Below, piece after piece: positions 17,121 to 25,858 of a stretch of 50,513 bases of DNA. The notes under the pieces are model-generated. The model worked only from the letters and a program-made list of their open reading frames with translations. It was not told the DNA's origin and did not search any database. The position numbers and the translations under genes were made by a program. The DNA comes from Rhodothermales bacterium (GTDB lineage Bacteria; Bacteroidota; Rhodothermia; Rhodothermales; JANQRZ01): contig JBDUXZ010000020.1 in assembly GCA_039944855.1 (NCBI GenBank), positions 441,145-491,657 of the forward strand, in the 5' to 3' direction. Position 1 is the stretch's first letter. Every line of letters starts with the position of its first letter.

Positions 17121-19517
17121 TTATTCGTGACGGAGCGAGCGGACGGGGTCGGCCGTGGCGGCGCGGAGGGTGTGGACGCTGACCGTCGCGAGCGCGATTA
17201 CGAGGGCCGCGGCACCGGCGAGCGCGAAGGGCAGCGCGCCGAGGTCGAGGCGGTAGGCGAAGCTGTCGAGCCAGCGGTCCATCCCGAACCACACCACCGG
17301 CACGGCGACGACGAACGCAACGCCGACGAGGGCGAGCACGTCCTTCGTGAGGAGGACGACGACGTTCTGCGCGCTCGCGCCGAGCACTTTGCGGATGCCG
17401 ATCTCCTTCGTCCGCTGCTGCACGGCGTAGGCGGCGAGCCCGAACAGCCCGAGGCACGCGATGAAGATGGCGAGCCCGGCGAGGATGCCGAACACCTGCC
17501 CGAACCGGCGTTCAGCGGCGTACTGCGCACCGAACGCTTCGTCGAGGAATCGGGCCGTGAACGGACGCTGCGGCGCGACGTCGGCCCAGATGGCTTCCAA
17601 CTCGTCGAGCGTGCGCGGCAGGTCTGCCGTGCCGACGCGCAGCGTGATCACGCTCTGGAACAGGTCCGTCACGACGATCCCGACGGGCTCGACGGCCTGC
17701 TGCACGCCGCGCGTGTGGAAGTCCCGGACGACGCCGACGACCTGACCGTTATAGCCCCAGAACGACGCTTTTTTGCCCAGCACGGCCTCGTTCGAGGGGA
17801 AGCCGGCCTCGCGTACGGCCGTCTCGTTGAGCACGTAGGCCGCGAGCGAGTCGGAGATCAACTCGGGTCCCGGGGCACGCCCGGCGACGAGCTGGATCCC
17901 GAACAGGTCGACGAACGCGTCGTCCACGAGATAGGGCTCGATGTTGAAGTCGCGCACCCCGCCTTCCGGCCGTTCGATCTCGCCACCTGCGCTCGGGTGG
18001 AACCCCGTGGGCGTCGTGAGGGACGACGTGACGCCGATGACGTTGGGGTGCTCGGCGAACCGCTGCTTGATCGCGTCGAGGCGTTCCTGCACGTTCGTGT
18101 CGCCGCCGAACTCGATAGCGAGCAACTGGCCGGTCTCGTCGGAGCCCGCGTCGAAGCCCAGGCTGCGGCTCTGCATGTAGTCGAGCTGGCCGAAGACAAT
18201 CGCCGTCGCAGCGATGAGGGCGACGGAGATCGCAAACTGGAGCACGACGAGGCTCTGCCGCAGCGCGACGCCCTGCCGACCCGTCGAGAACCGACCTTTC
18301 AGCACGGCGGCGGGCTCGAACCCGCTCAGCATGAGCGCCGGATACGCCCCGGCGAGGAGGCCCGCCACGAGCGCGACGCCGACGAAACCGGGGCCGCCCC
18401 ACCCGAGATCGCCTAGCGCGAGGCTCTTCTCAGTGAGCGTGTTGAAGGCGGGCAGCGCGAGCTGGACGAGGCTGAGCGCGACCGCGAGCGCGACACCGCT
18501 CAGGAGGACGGCCTCGGCGAGGAACTGTGCGCCGAGCTGGCCCCGCTGCGCGCCGAGCGTCTTCCGCACGCCGACCTCTTTCGCGCGGTCGAGGCTCCGG
18601 GCCGTGGCGAGGTTCGTGAAGTTGACGCACGCGATCAAGAGCACGAAGAGGGCCACGGCGCTGAAGATCCGCAACGCGCCGAGGTCGCCGCGTGCCCATT
18701 CCGGACTTCGGTCGGAGCGGAGGTAGACATCGGTGAGGCGCTCGGGCCGGAATGCGAACGTGTTGCCCTGCGCCGCCATCTCCTCGCCTGCCCGGCGCTC
18801 GGCAAACTCGGGGAGCTTGGCCTCGAAAGCGGCGAAGTCAGCACCAGAGCGGAGGAGGGCATAGGTCTGGAAATTGACCGAGAACCAGTTCCGGTACCAC
18901 CAGCCGGGGTCGCTCGCCGTCGAGAGGGAGACGACGGCGTCGAGGCGGAGGTGGGACTGCGGCGGCGGGTCGGCCATGACCCCGGTGACGGTTATGGGCT
19001 GGTCGCGGTCGAGCAGCGTCTGTCCGATGGGTTCGGCCTCCCCGAAGTATTTCCGGGCGAGCGATTCGGAGAGCACGGCCTGGCCGGGCGCGTCGAGCAC
19101 GGTGGCGGGGTCGCCGCTCAGGAGGCGGAAGCCGTCGAAGACCAGGAAGAAGGTCGAGTCCACATAGGCCACGTTCGTCTCTTGGAGCACCGCATCATCG
19201 ACGCGCACGACGAAGTCCCCGCCGATGACGCGGACGGCGTGCTCGACCTCGGGCAGGTCCGCTTCGAGTGCGGGTGCGAGGAGGCCCTGCGAGTTGACGT
19301 ACTTCCGGACTTCGCCCTCCATTTCGAAGTCGGTACCGATGCGTACGATGCGGTCAGCATTGGGGTGGAAGCGGTCGTAGCTCAGCTCGTCGCGGACGAA
19401 GAGGAAGACGAGCACGCAGCACGCGAGGCCGACGGCGAGGCCGAGCACGTTGAGCGCCGCGTACGCCCGGTTGCGGCGGAGGCTGCGGAGCGTGACGACG
19501 AGGAAGTTCTTGAGCAT
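17121..19517 (-). CDS. Two-module FtsX/MacB-type ABC permease (798 aa)
   Basis: Inner-membrane permease paralogue, second permease after the ATPase gene. It starts MLKNFLVVTLRSLRRNRAYAALN. Helix at about 21-42, periplasmic core domain, first FtsX module with EVGVRKTLGAQ, second periplasmic domain, last FtsX module with EIGIRKVLGAS, C-terminus TADPVRSLRHE. It most resembles the neighbour at 19558 by eye (shared RSLDRAKEVGVRK/RSLDRAREVGVRK region and similar second periplasmic part), suggesting these two are a more recent duplication. Spacers of 40-41 bp on both sides support one transcript. Substrate unknown. Confidence 0.93.
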   Translation of the reverse strand: MLKNFLVVTLRSLRRNRAYAALNVLGLAVGLACCVLVFLFVRDELSYDRFHPNADRIVRIGTDFEMEGEVRKYVNSQGLLAPALEADLPEVEHAVRVIGGDFVVRVDDAVLQETNVAYVDSTFFLVFDGFRLLSGDPATVLDAPGQAVLSESLARKYFGEAEPIGQTLLDRDQPITVTGVMADPPPQSHLRLDAVVSLSTASDPGWWYRNWFSVNFQTYALLRSGADFAAFEAKLPEFAERRAGEEMAAQGNTFAFRPERLTDVYLRSDRSPEWARGDLGALRIFSAVALFVLLIACVNFTNLATARSLDRAKEVGVRKTLGAQRGQLGAQFLAEAVLLSGVALAVALSLVQLALPAFNTLTEKSLALGDLGWGGPGFVGVALVAGLLAGAYPALMLSGFEPAAVLKGRFSTGRQGVALRQSLVVLQFAISVALIAATAIVFGQLDYMQSRSLGFDAGSDETGQLLAIEFGGDTNVQERLDAIKQRFAEHPNVIGVTSSLTTPTGFHPSAGGEIERPEGGVRDFNIEPYLVDDAFVDLFGIQLVAGRAPGPELISDSLAAYVLNETAVREAGFPSNEAVLGKKASFWGYNGQVVGVVRDFHTRGVQQAVEPVGIVVTDLFQSVITLRVGTADLPRTLDELEAIWADVAPQRPFTARFLDEAFGAQYAAERRFGQVFGILAGLAIFIACLGLFGLAAYAVQQRTKEIGIRKVLGASAQNVVVLLTKDVLALVGVAFVVAVPVVWFGMDRWLDSFAYRLDLGALPFALAGAAALVIALATVSVHTLRAATADPVRSLRHE

Positions 19518-19536
19518 GGAAGTGGAGATGGAGGTA

Positions 19537-19557
19537 GGGACGACCGGACGGTCGCCC
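19537..19557. repeat. REP-like hairpin abutting the stop codon of the 19558 permease
   Basis: Inverted repeat with arms GGGACGACC and GGTCGCCC around GGAC. On the minus strand it begins right after the TGA at 19558 and is flanked by GTA on the far side. It shares the GGGCGACC arm with the element at 21998, so they look like copies of one family. Confidence 0.7.
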
Positions 19558-21951
19558 TCACTCGTACCGGAGCGACTTCACGGGGTCGGCGTGCGCGGCG
19601 CGGAGGGCGTGGACGCCGACGGTGACGAGGGCGATCAGCAGCACCACGCCGCCGGCGAGGGCCAGTGGGAGCCAGCCGACGTCGATCCGGTAGGCGAAGC
19701 CGTCGAGCCAGCGCGACATGCCGAGCACGACGACCGGCACCGCGATCACGACGCCGAGGCCGACGAGGGCGACGGCGCTCCGGCTGAGCAGGGCCACGAT
19801 CTGCACGACCGACGCGCCGAGCACCTTCCGCACGCCGATCTCTTTCCGCCGCGTGGCGGTGGCGTGCGCGGCGAGGCCGAACAGCCCGAGGCAGGCGATC
19901 ACGATGGCGAGCCCGGCGAAGACGCCGAACAGCCGCCCGAAACGCTGCTCGCCGACGTACTGCGCGGCGAAGTCCTCGTCGAGGAACGAGTACGTGAAGG
20001 GGCGCGAGGGCACGAGGTCGGCCCAGAGCGTTTCCAGACGGGCGAGCGTCGCGGTCAACCCGGCGGTCTCGACGCGCAGCGTGAGCACGTTCGGGGGGAT
20101 CACGTCGGCGTCGCTCGCCGCCAGCACGAGGGGCTCGACGGCCCGCTGGAGGCCCTCAATGTGGACGTCGCGGACCACCCCGACGACCTCGCCCTCCATC
20201 CCCCAGAACGCAGCGGGCTTGCCCAGCACCGCCTCCGGGGAGGCATATCCTGCCTCGCGGACGGCCGTCTCGCTCAGCACGTACTCGCGCCGGGCGTCCG
20301 GCGGCGTCGCCTCCGGCGTGCGCCCCGCCACCAAGGCCAGCCCGTACACGCCGATGTAGGACGTGTCGGTGAGGACGATCACGGCGCTCATCTCGTCGCC
20401 CGGCCCGTCCGGGGCCTCGACGGTGCCGTCGGCGGCGTACGTCCCGAAGGTAGGGGCCGAGATCGACGCCGTCATCCCGGCGACGCCCGGCGCGGTGAGC
20501 AGCCGCGCCCGAAGCTCGGGAAGCTGCCTCACGACCGTCGAGTCGCCCATGATCGGCAGGACGAGGAGCTGTGTGGCGTCGCCGCCGAGGTCCATTCCGA
20601 GGTCCTGCGCCTGCATGTAGCGGAGCTGCGAGAACACGATCCCCGTCGCCGCGATCAGCGCCACCGAGATCCCGAACTGCACGACGACGAGGCCCTGGCG
20701 CAGCGCCTGCCCCCGCTGCCCGGACGCGAACCGGCCCTTGAGCACCTCGGCGGGCCGGAACCCGCTCAGCACGAACGCCGGGTACGCCCCGGCACACAGC
20801 CCGGTGGCGCCCGCGAGTGCGACGATCCCGATCCACCCCGCCCCGAGATCGAGCAGCGTCAGCGGCTTATCCGACAGCTCCCGGAAGGCGGGCAGCGCGA
20901 GCTGGACCAGCCCGACGGCCAGCCCGGTCGCCGCGAGGCTCAGCACGACGGCCTCGGCGAGGAACTGGGCCGCCAGCCCGCTGCGCCTCGCCCCGAGCGA
21001 CTTGCGGACGCCTACCTCGCGGGCGCGGTCCAGCGAGCGCGCCGTGGCGAGGTTGGTGAAGTTGACGGCCGCGACGAGGAGCACGAAGAGGGCCACGAGC
21101 GCCAGAATGCGGAGCGTCGCGCCGTTCCCGAACGTGCCCATCCCCCGCTCGGCGGTCAGGTACAGCGTTTCGAGGGGCCGCGCGTGCAGGACGAGCCCGG
21201 TCCCTTCTTCCTGCATGGCGTCGCCGGCCTCGGCCTCGATGAACGCGGGCAGCTTGGCCTCAAACTCGTTCACGGGGACGCCCTCGCGGAGCAGCGCGTA
21301 GGTCCCGAACATGACCGCGAACCAGTTGCCATAGAACCAGCCGGGGTCCTCGGCCGTCGCGAGCGAGATCAGCCCATCGAACTGGAGGTGCGACTGCCGG
21401 GGCACGTCGGCCATGACGCCTGTGACGGTGAGCACGCGGTCGGTCCACTCGACCGTCTGGCCGTGGGCGGGCGCATCGCCGAAGAGCGTCGCCGCGAGCG
21501 TCTCGGTGAGGACGATGCTGCCCGGCTCGGCGAGCGCGGTCGCCGGGTCGCCCGAGCGGAGCGGGAACGTGAACACGTCGAACACCTCGGGGTCGACCAG
21601 GAAGAGCCGGTCCGTCTGGAATGGCTCGCCGCCTGCGCGGAGCACCCGGTCGGCCTGCATGATCCGCACGGCGGCCTCCACCTCAGGCATGGACGCCGCG
21701 ATCGTTGGGGCGAGGATGCCCGGCGTGTTGCCCGCCGGCTCCACCTCGCCGTTCGTTACGAAGTCAATGTCGATGCGGGCGATGCGGTCGGCGCGCTCGT
21801 GGAAGGCGTCGACGCCGCGCTCGTCCTGGACGTAGAGCGCGATCATGATGACGCACGCCATCCCGAGTGCGAGCCCGGCGACGTTGAGCAGCGCGAAGCC
21901 CCGGTTGCGGCGGAGCGTGCGGAGCGCAACGGTGAGGTAGTTCTTCAGCAT
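19558..21951 (-). CDS. Two-module FtsX/MacB-type ABC permease (797 aa)
   Basis: First permease after the ATPase gene, so the most likely founding partner of the complex. It starts MLKNYLTVALRTLRRNRGFALLN. Helix at about 21-42, periplasmic core domain, first FtsX module with EVGVRKSLGAR, second periplasmic domain, last FtsX module with EIGVRKVLGAS, C-terminus ADPVKSLRYE. The ATPase stop lies 69 bp upstream, and that spacer carries a REP-like hairpin plus a repeated half-element. Same inner-membrane role as the other paralogues; substrate unknown. Confidence 0.93.
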   Translation of the reverse strand: MLKNYLTVALRTLRRNRGFALLNVAGLALGMACVIMIALYVQDERGVDAFHERADRIARIDIDFVTNGEVEPAGNTPGILAPTIAASMPEVEAAVRIMQADRVLRAGGEPFQTDRLFLVDPEVFDVFTFPLRSGDPATALAEPGSIVLTETLAATLFGDAPAHGQTVEWTDRVLTVTGVMADVPRQSHLQFDGLISLATAEDPGWFYGNWFAVMFGTYALLREGVPVNEFEAKLPAFIEAEAGDAMQEEGTGLVLHARPLETLYLTAERGMGTFGNGATLRILALVALFVLLVAAVNFTNLATARSLDRAREVGVRKSLGARRSGLAAQFLAEAVVLSLAATGLAVGLVQLALPAFRELSDKPLTLLDLGAGWIGIVALAGATGLCAGAYPAFVLSGFRPAEVLKGRFASGQRGQALRQGLVVVQFGISVALIAATGIVFSQLRYMQAQDLGMDLGGDATQLLVLPIMGDSTVVRQLPELRARLLTAPGVAGMTASISAPTFGTYAADGTVEAPDGPGDEMSAVIVLTDTSYIGVYGLALVAGRTPEATPPDARREYVLSETAVREAGYASPEAVLGKPAAFWGMEGEVVGVVRDVHIEGLQRAVEPLVLAASDADVIPPNVLTLRVETAGLTATLARLETLWADLVPSRPFTYSFLDEDFAAQYVGEQRFGRLFGVFAGLAIVIACLGLFGLAAHATATRRKEIGVRKVLGASVVQIVALLSRSAVALVGLGVVIAVPVVVLGMSRWLDGFAYRIDVGWLPLALAGGVVLLIALVTVGVHALRAAHADPVKSLRYE

Positions 21952-21997
21952 GGCGGAGGGGGTGTCGTGGGGCGGCTGCTTCGTAGGGCGATGCGTC

Positions 21998-22024
21998 GTA
22001 GGGCAACCGTCCGGTCGCCCCTAC
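21998..22024. repeat. REP-like palindrome supplying the stop of the ATPase gene
   Basis: A 27-bp near-palindrome with GTAGGGC and GCCCCTAC ends, arms GGGCAACC/GGTCGCCC and loop GTCC. On the minus strand the TAG inside its end is the stop codon of the ATPase gene (22023-22021). A second CGTAGGGC half-copy lies at about 21982-21989. It is the clearest member of the set with 3673, 8630 and 19537. Confidence 0.75.
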
Positions 22025-22764
22025 TCGCTCTGCGTGTGCGGGAGGGCGTACTCCTTCTCCATGAAGTGCTCGCTCACGACGTGCCCGTCGAAGAGGTTGA
22101 TCACGCGGTGGGCGAACTCGGCGTCGGCCGGGGAGTGCGTCACCATCACGATCGTCGCGCCGGCCTCGTTGAGCTCGGAGAGCAGCTTCATCACCTCGTC
22201 GCCGTTCGTCGAGTCGAGGTTACCCGTCGGCTCGTCAGCGAGGATGAGCTGCGGGCTGGCGACGACGGCGCGGGCGATCGCGACGCGCTGCTGCTGGCCG
22301 CCGGAGAGCTGCTGCGGGAAGTGGTCCCGCCGGTGCGCCATCCCGACGCGGTCGAGCGCCGCCTCGGTCCGCTCCTTCCGCTCGGCCGACGAGAGCGAGA
22401 GGTAGAGGAGGGGGAGCTCGACGTTTTCGTACACCGTCAGTTCATCGATCAGGTTGAAGCTCTGGAAGACGAAGCCGAGCGTGCCGCGCCGGAGGTCGGC
22501 CCGCTTGCGCTCGTTGTAGTTCGAGACGTCGGTGCCGTCGAAGACGAAGAGGCCGCCGCTGGGCTGGTCGAGCAGGCCGAGGATGTTGAGGAGCGTCGAC
22601 TTCCCGCAGCCCGACGGCCCCATGATCGCGACGAAGTCGCCGGTCTTGATCTCGACGGTGACGTTGTTGAGCGCCGTCGTCTCGACCTCGTCGGTGGTGT
22701 AGACCTTGCGGAGGTTCTCCGTCCGGATGAGCGGTTGGCGGTTGGTGATGTCAACGTTGGTCAT
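22021..22764 (-). CDS. MacB/LolD-type ABC transporter ATPase (247 aa)
   Basis: The only ATPase of the array. Cytoplasmic nucleotide-binding subunit with a complete set of motifs: Walker A GPSGCGKST (49-57), Q-loop FQSFN (100-104), signature LSGGQQQR (153-160), Walker B LILADEPTGNLD (173-184) and H-loop VTH (208-210). The TGNLD after Walker B is typical of the MacB/LolD/FtsE class that powers FtsX-type permeases. It follows the adaptor gene by 32 bp and precedes three permease genes in the same operon. It presumably serves several or all nine permeases, since none carries its own ATPase. Its stop codon is part of a REP-like hairpin. Confidence 0.95.
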   Translation of the reverse strand: MTNVDITNRQPLIRTENLRKVYTTDEVETTALNNVTVEIKTGDFVAIMGPSGCGKSTLLNILGLLDQPSGGLFVFDGTDVSNYNERKRADLRRGTLGFVFQSFNLIDELTVYENVELPLLYLSLSSAERKERTEAALDRVGMAHRRDHFPQQLSGGQQQRVAIARAVVASPQLILADEPTGNLDSTNGDEVMKLLSELNEAGATIVMVTHSPADAEFAHRVINLFDGHVVSEHFMEKEYALPHTQSE

Positions 22765-22796
22765 GGGGGCGGGGGCTACGGGTGGAAGCGGGGATG

Positions 22797-24158
22797 TTAT
22801 TTGAGTACGAGACGGTCGGCGTCGCCGAAGGTGTCATAGCCCGAGGTGACGACGCGGTCGCCGGGCTGGAGCCCTTCGGCGACTTCGAAGAACTGCGGGT
22901 TCTGGCGGCCGAGGCGGATCGGCTGGCGGACGGCCTCGCTGCCGTCCTCGTCGAGGACGTAGACCCAGTTGCCGCCCGTCGTGGTGAAGAAGCCGCCGCG
23001 GGCGAGGAGGAGCGCGTCGGTCGAGTCGCCGAGCTCGAGGCGGATGCGGAGGCTCTGGCCGCGCCGCACGTCGGGCACCGCCGCGCCGTCGGTGAACTCC
23101 ATGTCCACCTCGAAGCGGCCGTCGCGGACCTCGGGGAAGACCTTCGTCACGACGAGGCCGTAGTCGCGCCCGGCGATCGTCGTCTGCCCGGTCTGGCCGG
23201 GTGCGACGCGGGCGATGTAGTGCTCGTCGATCGGCACGCGGACCTTGACGCCGTCGAGGTCGTCGATCTGCCCGAGCCGGATGCCGGCGGGCTTCGACGC
23301 GCCGACCTCGGCGTCGAGCGCGGTGAGCTGCCCGGCAATCGGGGCGCGGACGATGAGGTTGTCCGTCGTCGTCTGGACGAGGGCGAGGTTCTGCTGGAGG
23401 CGGGCGAGCTGGCCGTCCATCTGCTGGAGCTGGAGCGACCGCGCGAGCGAGTCCTGCCGGTAGCCCTGGCGCGTGAGCGCGAGCCGCCGCTGCGTGTACT
23501 CGTACTCGTCGCGGACCTGCTCGAACTCCTGCTCGGCGATGACGCGGCGCTCAAAGAGCTCGCGGTTGCGCTCGTACTCGCGACGGAGGCGCGTGATGTC
23601 GTATTCGAGCTGGGTGAGCTGCTGGCGGAGGTTCAGCTCGTTCTGGTCGAGCGCGAGGCGGGTGTTGCGGATGTTGTTGATCTGCTCGGCGAGCTGCGCC
23701 TCGTTGCCGAGCGTCTGCAGCGTGAGCTGGTCGTTCGAGAGCCGCAGCAGCGGTTGCCCGGCCGCGACGACGGCGCCCTCCTCGACGTACTTCTCCTCGA
23801 CCTGCCCGCCGACGACGGCGTCGAGATAGATCGTCCGCAACGGGAGGACGTTGCCGGTGACGGAGACGTACTCCTGGAACGTCCCGCGCTCAACGGTCGA
23901 GATCGTGAGGCGGTCGGCTTCGACGTTGAGCCGCCGCCCGCCCGTCTGCCCTAGGAGGGCCCACGCGATGAGCCCGATGAACAGCACGATGCCGACGATG
24001 AGCGCGATCCGCTTCGGCGGCCACTTCGGCTTCTCGACGCGCCGGTCCATGCCTTCGCCGCCGCCGGTGCCCGAGAGCGTGCCGGCTGGCTGCGAGAGGA
24101 TGCCGTTCTTCGACCCGTGGGCCGTGGGCGGCGAAGGGTGGGTTTTCTTTTCGATCAT
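22797..24158 (-). CDS. HlyD/MacA-type periplasmic adaptor protein (453 aa)
   Basis: Membrane-fusion (adaptor) subunit linking an inner-membrane permease to an outer-membrane exit duct. From the ATG at 24158 (MIEKKTHPSP): a short cytoplasmic tail, one helix at about 50-70, then a biotinyl-lipoyl-like half (VGGQVEEKYVEEGAVVAAGQPLLRL), a long coiled-coil hairpin rich in Gln, Arg and Glu, the second lipoyl half (LIVRAPIAGQLTALDAEVG), and a beta-barrel and membrane-proximal region to LVLK. The start at 24158 fits the sigma-54 promoter with a ~30 nt leader; an in-frame ATG at 24050 (MDRRVEK) is the alternative. First gene of the operon. No outer-membrane TolC partner is encoded in the window. Confidence 0.92.
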   Translation of the reverse strand: MIEKKTHPSPPTAHGSKNGILSQPAGTLSGTGGGEGMDRRVEKPKWPPKRIALIVGIVLFIGLIAWALLGQTGGRRLNVEADRLTISTVERGTFQEYVSVTGNVLPLRTIYLDAVVGGQVEEKYVEEGAVVAAGQPLLRLSNDQLTLQTLGNEAQLAEQINNIRNTRLALDQNELNLRQQLTQLEYDITRLRREYERNRELFERRVIAEQEFEQVRDEYEYTQRRLALTRQGYRQDSLARSLQLQQMDGQLARLQQNLALVQTTTDNLIVRAPIAGQLTALDAEVGASKPAGIRLGQIDDLDGVKVRVPIDEHYIARVAPGQTGQTTIAGRDYGLVVTKVFPEVRDGRFEVDMEFTDGAAVPDVRRGQSLRIRLELGDSTDALLLARGGFFTTTGGNWVYVLDEDGSEAVRQPIRLGRQNPQFFEVAEGLQPGDRVVTSGYDTFGDADRLVLK

Positions 24159-24199
24159 GAGGCGCGGGAGGACGAGGGCGTCGGGTACGTGTCGGCGAG

Positions 24200-24215
24200 T
24201 GCAACGGGTATGCCA
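24200..24215 (-). promoter_or_regulatory. Sigma-54 (-24/-12) promoter for the adaptor-ATPase-permease operon
   Basis: The minus strand reads TGGCAT-ACCCG-TTGCA, one mismatch from TGGCAC-N5-TTGCA, with GG-N10-GC spacing. Predicted start near 24189, about 30 nt before the ATG at 24158. The activator pair is at 24267-24303, its nearer centre about 76 bp from the end of the -12 box. Confidence 0.88.
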
Positions 24216-24266
24216 GCCCGTCACACCATGCAAAGTCGAGGGGACGACGCTATTTTCACTGCCGAA

Positions 24267-24303
24267 GTGTGCGCTGACGCACACCCACCGTGCGCCAGCG
24301 CAC
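24267..24303 (-). promoter_or_regulatory. Paired activator sites (UAS) between the adaptor and regulator genes
   Basis: Perfect palindrome GTGTGCGCTGACGCACAC (24267-24284) and GTGCGCCAGCGCAC (24290-24303), centres 21 bp apart. It lies between the divergent adaptor operon and the gene for the NtrC-type activator, the usual place for the activator's own sites. Matching pairs are at 6174 and 11155. Confidence 0.85.
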
Positions 24304-24317
24304 AGCCCGTACCCCCC

Positions 24318-24378
24318 GTTCGCGGACCCATCGCTACGCTCAGGGGTCCGCGAACTGTCCCCCTTGAGAAGGGGGACA
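24318..24378. repeat. Two back-to-back perfect hairpins upstream of the regulator gene
   Basis: The first hairpin has 12-bp arms GTTCGCGGACCC (24318-24329) and GGGTCCGCGAAC (24344-24355). The second starts on the next base: TGTCCCCCTT, loop GAG, AAGGGGGACA (24356-24378). Neither is followed by a T-run on either strand. They lie in the probable leader of the response-regulator gene, or act as a boundary between the divergent units. They may be an intergenic repeat family. Confidence 0.7.
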
Positions 24379-24466
24379 GACATACGAAGCCAGAAGTGAG
24401 CGCAGCGAGCGACTGCGAACGTGTCGGGGGGTCCGATACCCTCCACTGTCCACTAACCCCCGCCCC

Positions 24467-25858
24467 ATGCCCCTCGGCCACGTCCTCGTCATCGACGACA
24501 ACGAAGACGTCCTCACGGCCGTCCGCCTCCTCCTCGGCGGGCGCGACTTCGAGGTCACGACGGCGACCTCGCCCGACGCCCTCCCGGCGCTCCTGCGCGA
24601 GGGCCGCTTCGACGCGATCCTGCTCGACATGAACTTCCAGCGCGACGCGTCCTCCGGCAAAGAGGGGCTCCACTGGCTCGACCGGATCCTGACGTACGAC
24701 CCCGCCGCCGCCGTCGTGATGATTACGGCCTACGGCGACGTGGACCTCGCGGTCCGTGCGATGAAGCGCGGCGCGCTCGACTTCGTGACGAAGCCGTGGC
24801 AGAACGAGAAGCTCGTCGCCACGATCTCGACGGCGATGCGGCTGCGGCGCACCCGCGACGAGGCCGACCGCCTCCGCGCCCAGCGCGACGCCCTCGGCGA
24901 AGACCTCGACGGCAAGCTCGGCGAGATCGTCGGGCAGAGCCCGGCCATGCAGCGCGTCTTCGAGACCGTCCGCAAGGTCGCGCCGACGGACGCGAACGTG
25001 CTCGTGCTCGGCGAGAACGGGACGGGGAAAGAGCTCGTTGCGCGGGCTCTCCACCGCCTCAGCGCCCGCGCCGACGAAGTCTTCGTCGCCGTCGATCTCG
25101 GCTCGCTCTCCGAGAGCCTGTTCGAGAGCGAGCTGTTCGGCTACGTCAAAGGCGCGTTCACCGGGGCCGACGAGGACCGGGCGGGCCGCTTCGAGGTCGC
25201 CCACGGCGGGACGCTGTTCCTCGATGAGATCGGCAACATCCCGCCGGTCCAGCAGCAGAAGCTGCTCACCGTGCTCCAGAACCGCGAGGTCTGCCGCGTC
25301 GGCTCGACGGCGGCGCGGCCCGTCGACATCCGCCTCGTCTCGGCGACGAACCGGCCGATCTACGAGTCCGTGAAGGACCGCACGTTTCGGCAGGACCTGC
25401 TCTACCGGATCAACACGGTCGAGATTCGGCTGCCGCCCTTGCGCGAGCGCGACGGCGACCTCCGGCTGCTGGCCGAGCACTTCGTCGGGGTCTACGCGCG
25501 GAAGTACGCCAAGACCGTCACCGGGCTCTCCGAGAGCGCCATCGAAAAGATGGAGAGCTACACGTGGCCCGGCAACGTCCGCGAGTTGCAGCACACCGTC
25601 GAGCGCGCTGTGATCCTCTCCGACGGCTCGACGCTCCAGCCCTCGGACCTCCTCTTCTCCGCCCCGTCGGACGACACGCTCGACGCCGAGCGCGGCGAGG
25701 CGATGCTGGAATTAGAGACGTTCGACCTCGAACGGGTGGAGCGCGAGGTGATCCGCAAGGCGCTCTCGAAGCACGGCGGCAACATCAGCCGCGCCGCCGA
25801 GGCGCTCGGGCTGACGCGGAAGTCGCTCTACCGCCGCATCGAGAAATACGGCCTATGA
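24467..25858 (+). CDS. NtrC-family sigma-54-dependent response regulator (463 aa)
   Basis: Activator of sigma-54 promoters. Receiver domain at about 5-125 with acidic pocket D10/D11, phospho-acceptor D54 (AILLDMNF) and K109. AAA+ domain at about 150-390 with Walker A GENGTGKE (182-189), the sigma-54-contacting loop GAFTGA (229-234) and Walker [11 protein letters not shown] (247-256). Fis-type helix-turn-helix at about 430-463 ([20 protein letters not shown]). All key residues are present. It is divergent from the adaptor operon, and three sigma-54 promoters with paired palindromes lie on that side, so it is the obvious activator for them. The kinase gene follows after 87 bp. No sigma-54 box was seen for the gene itself. 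Confidence 0.95.
   Translation: MPLGHVLVIDDNEDVLTAVRLLLGGRDFEVTTATSPDALPALLREGRFDAILLDMNFQRDASSGKEGLHWLDRILTYDPAAAVVMITAYGDVDLAVRAMKRGALDFVTKPWQNEKLVATISTAMRLRRTRDEADRLRAQRDALGEDLDGKLGEIVGQSPAMQRVFETVRKVAPTDANVLVLGENGTGKELVARALHRLSARADEVFVAVDLGSLSESLFESELFGYVKGAFTGADEDRAGRFEVAHGGTLFLDEIGNIPPVQQQKLLTVLQNREVCRVGSTAARPVDIRLVSATNRPIYESVKDRTFRQDLLYRINTVEIRLPPLRERDGDLRLLAEHFVGVYARKYAKTVTGLSESAIEKMESYTWPGNVRELQHTVERAVILSDGSTLQPSDLLFSAPSDDTLDAERGEAMLELETFDLERVEREVIRKALSKHGGNISRAAEALGLTRKSLYRRIEKYGL

Noticed and set aside
14596-17457. Long N-terminal extension of the 14596 permease up to 17457
   Set aside because: The extra 126 residues overlap the preceding gene in another frame and are Arg-rich noise; the conserved MLKNYL start is at 17079.
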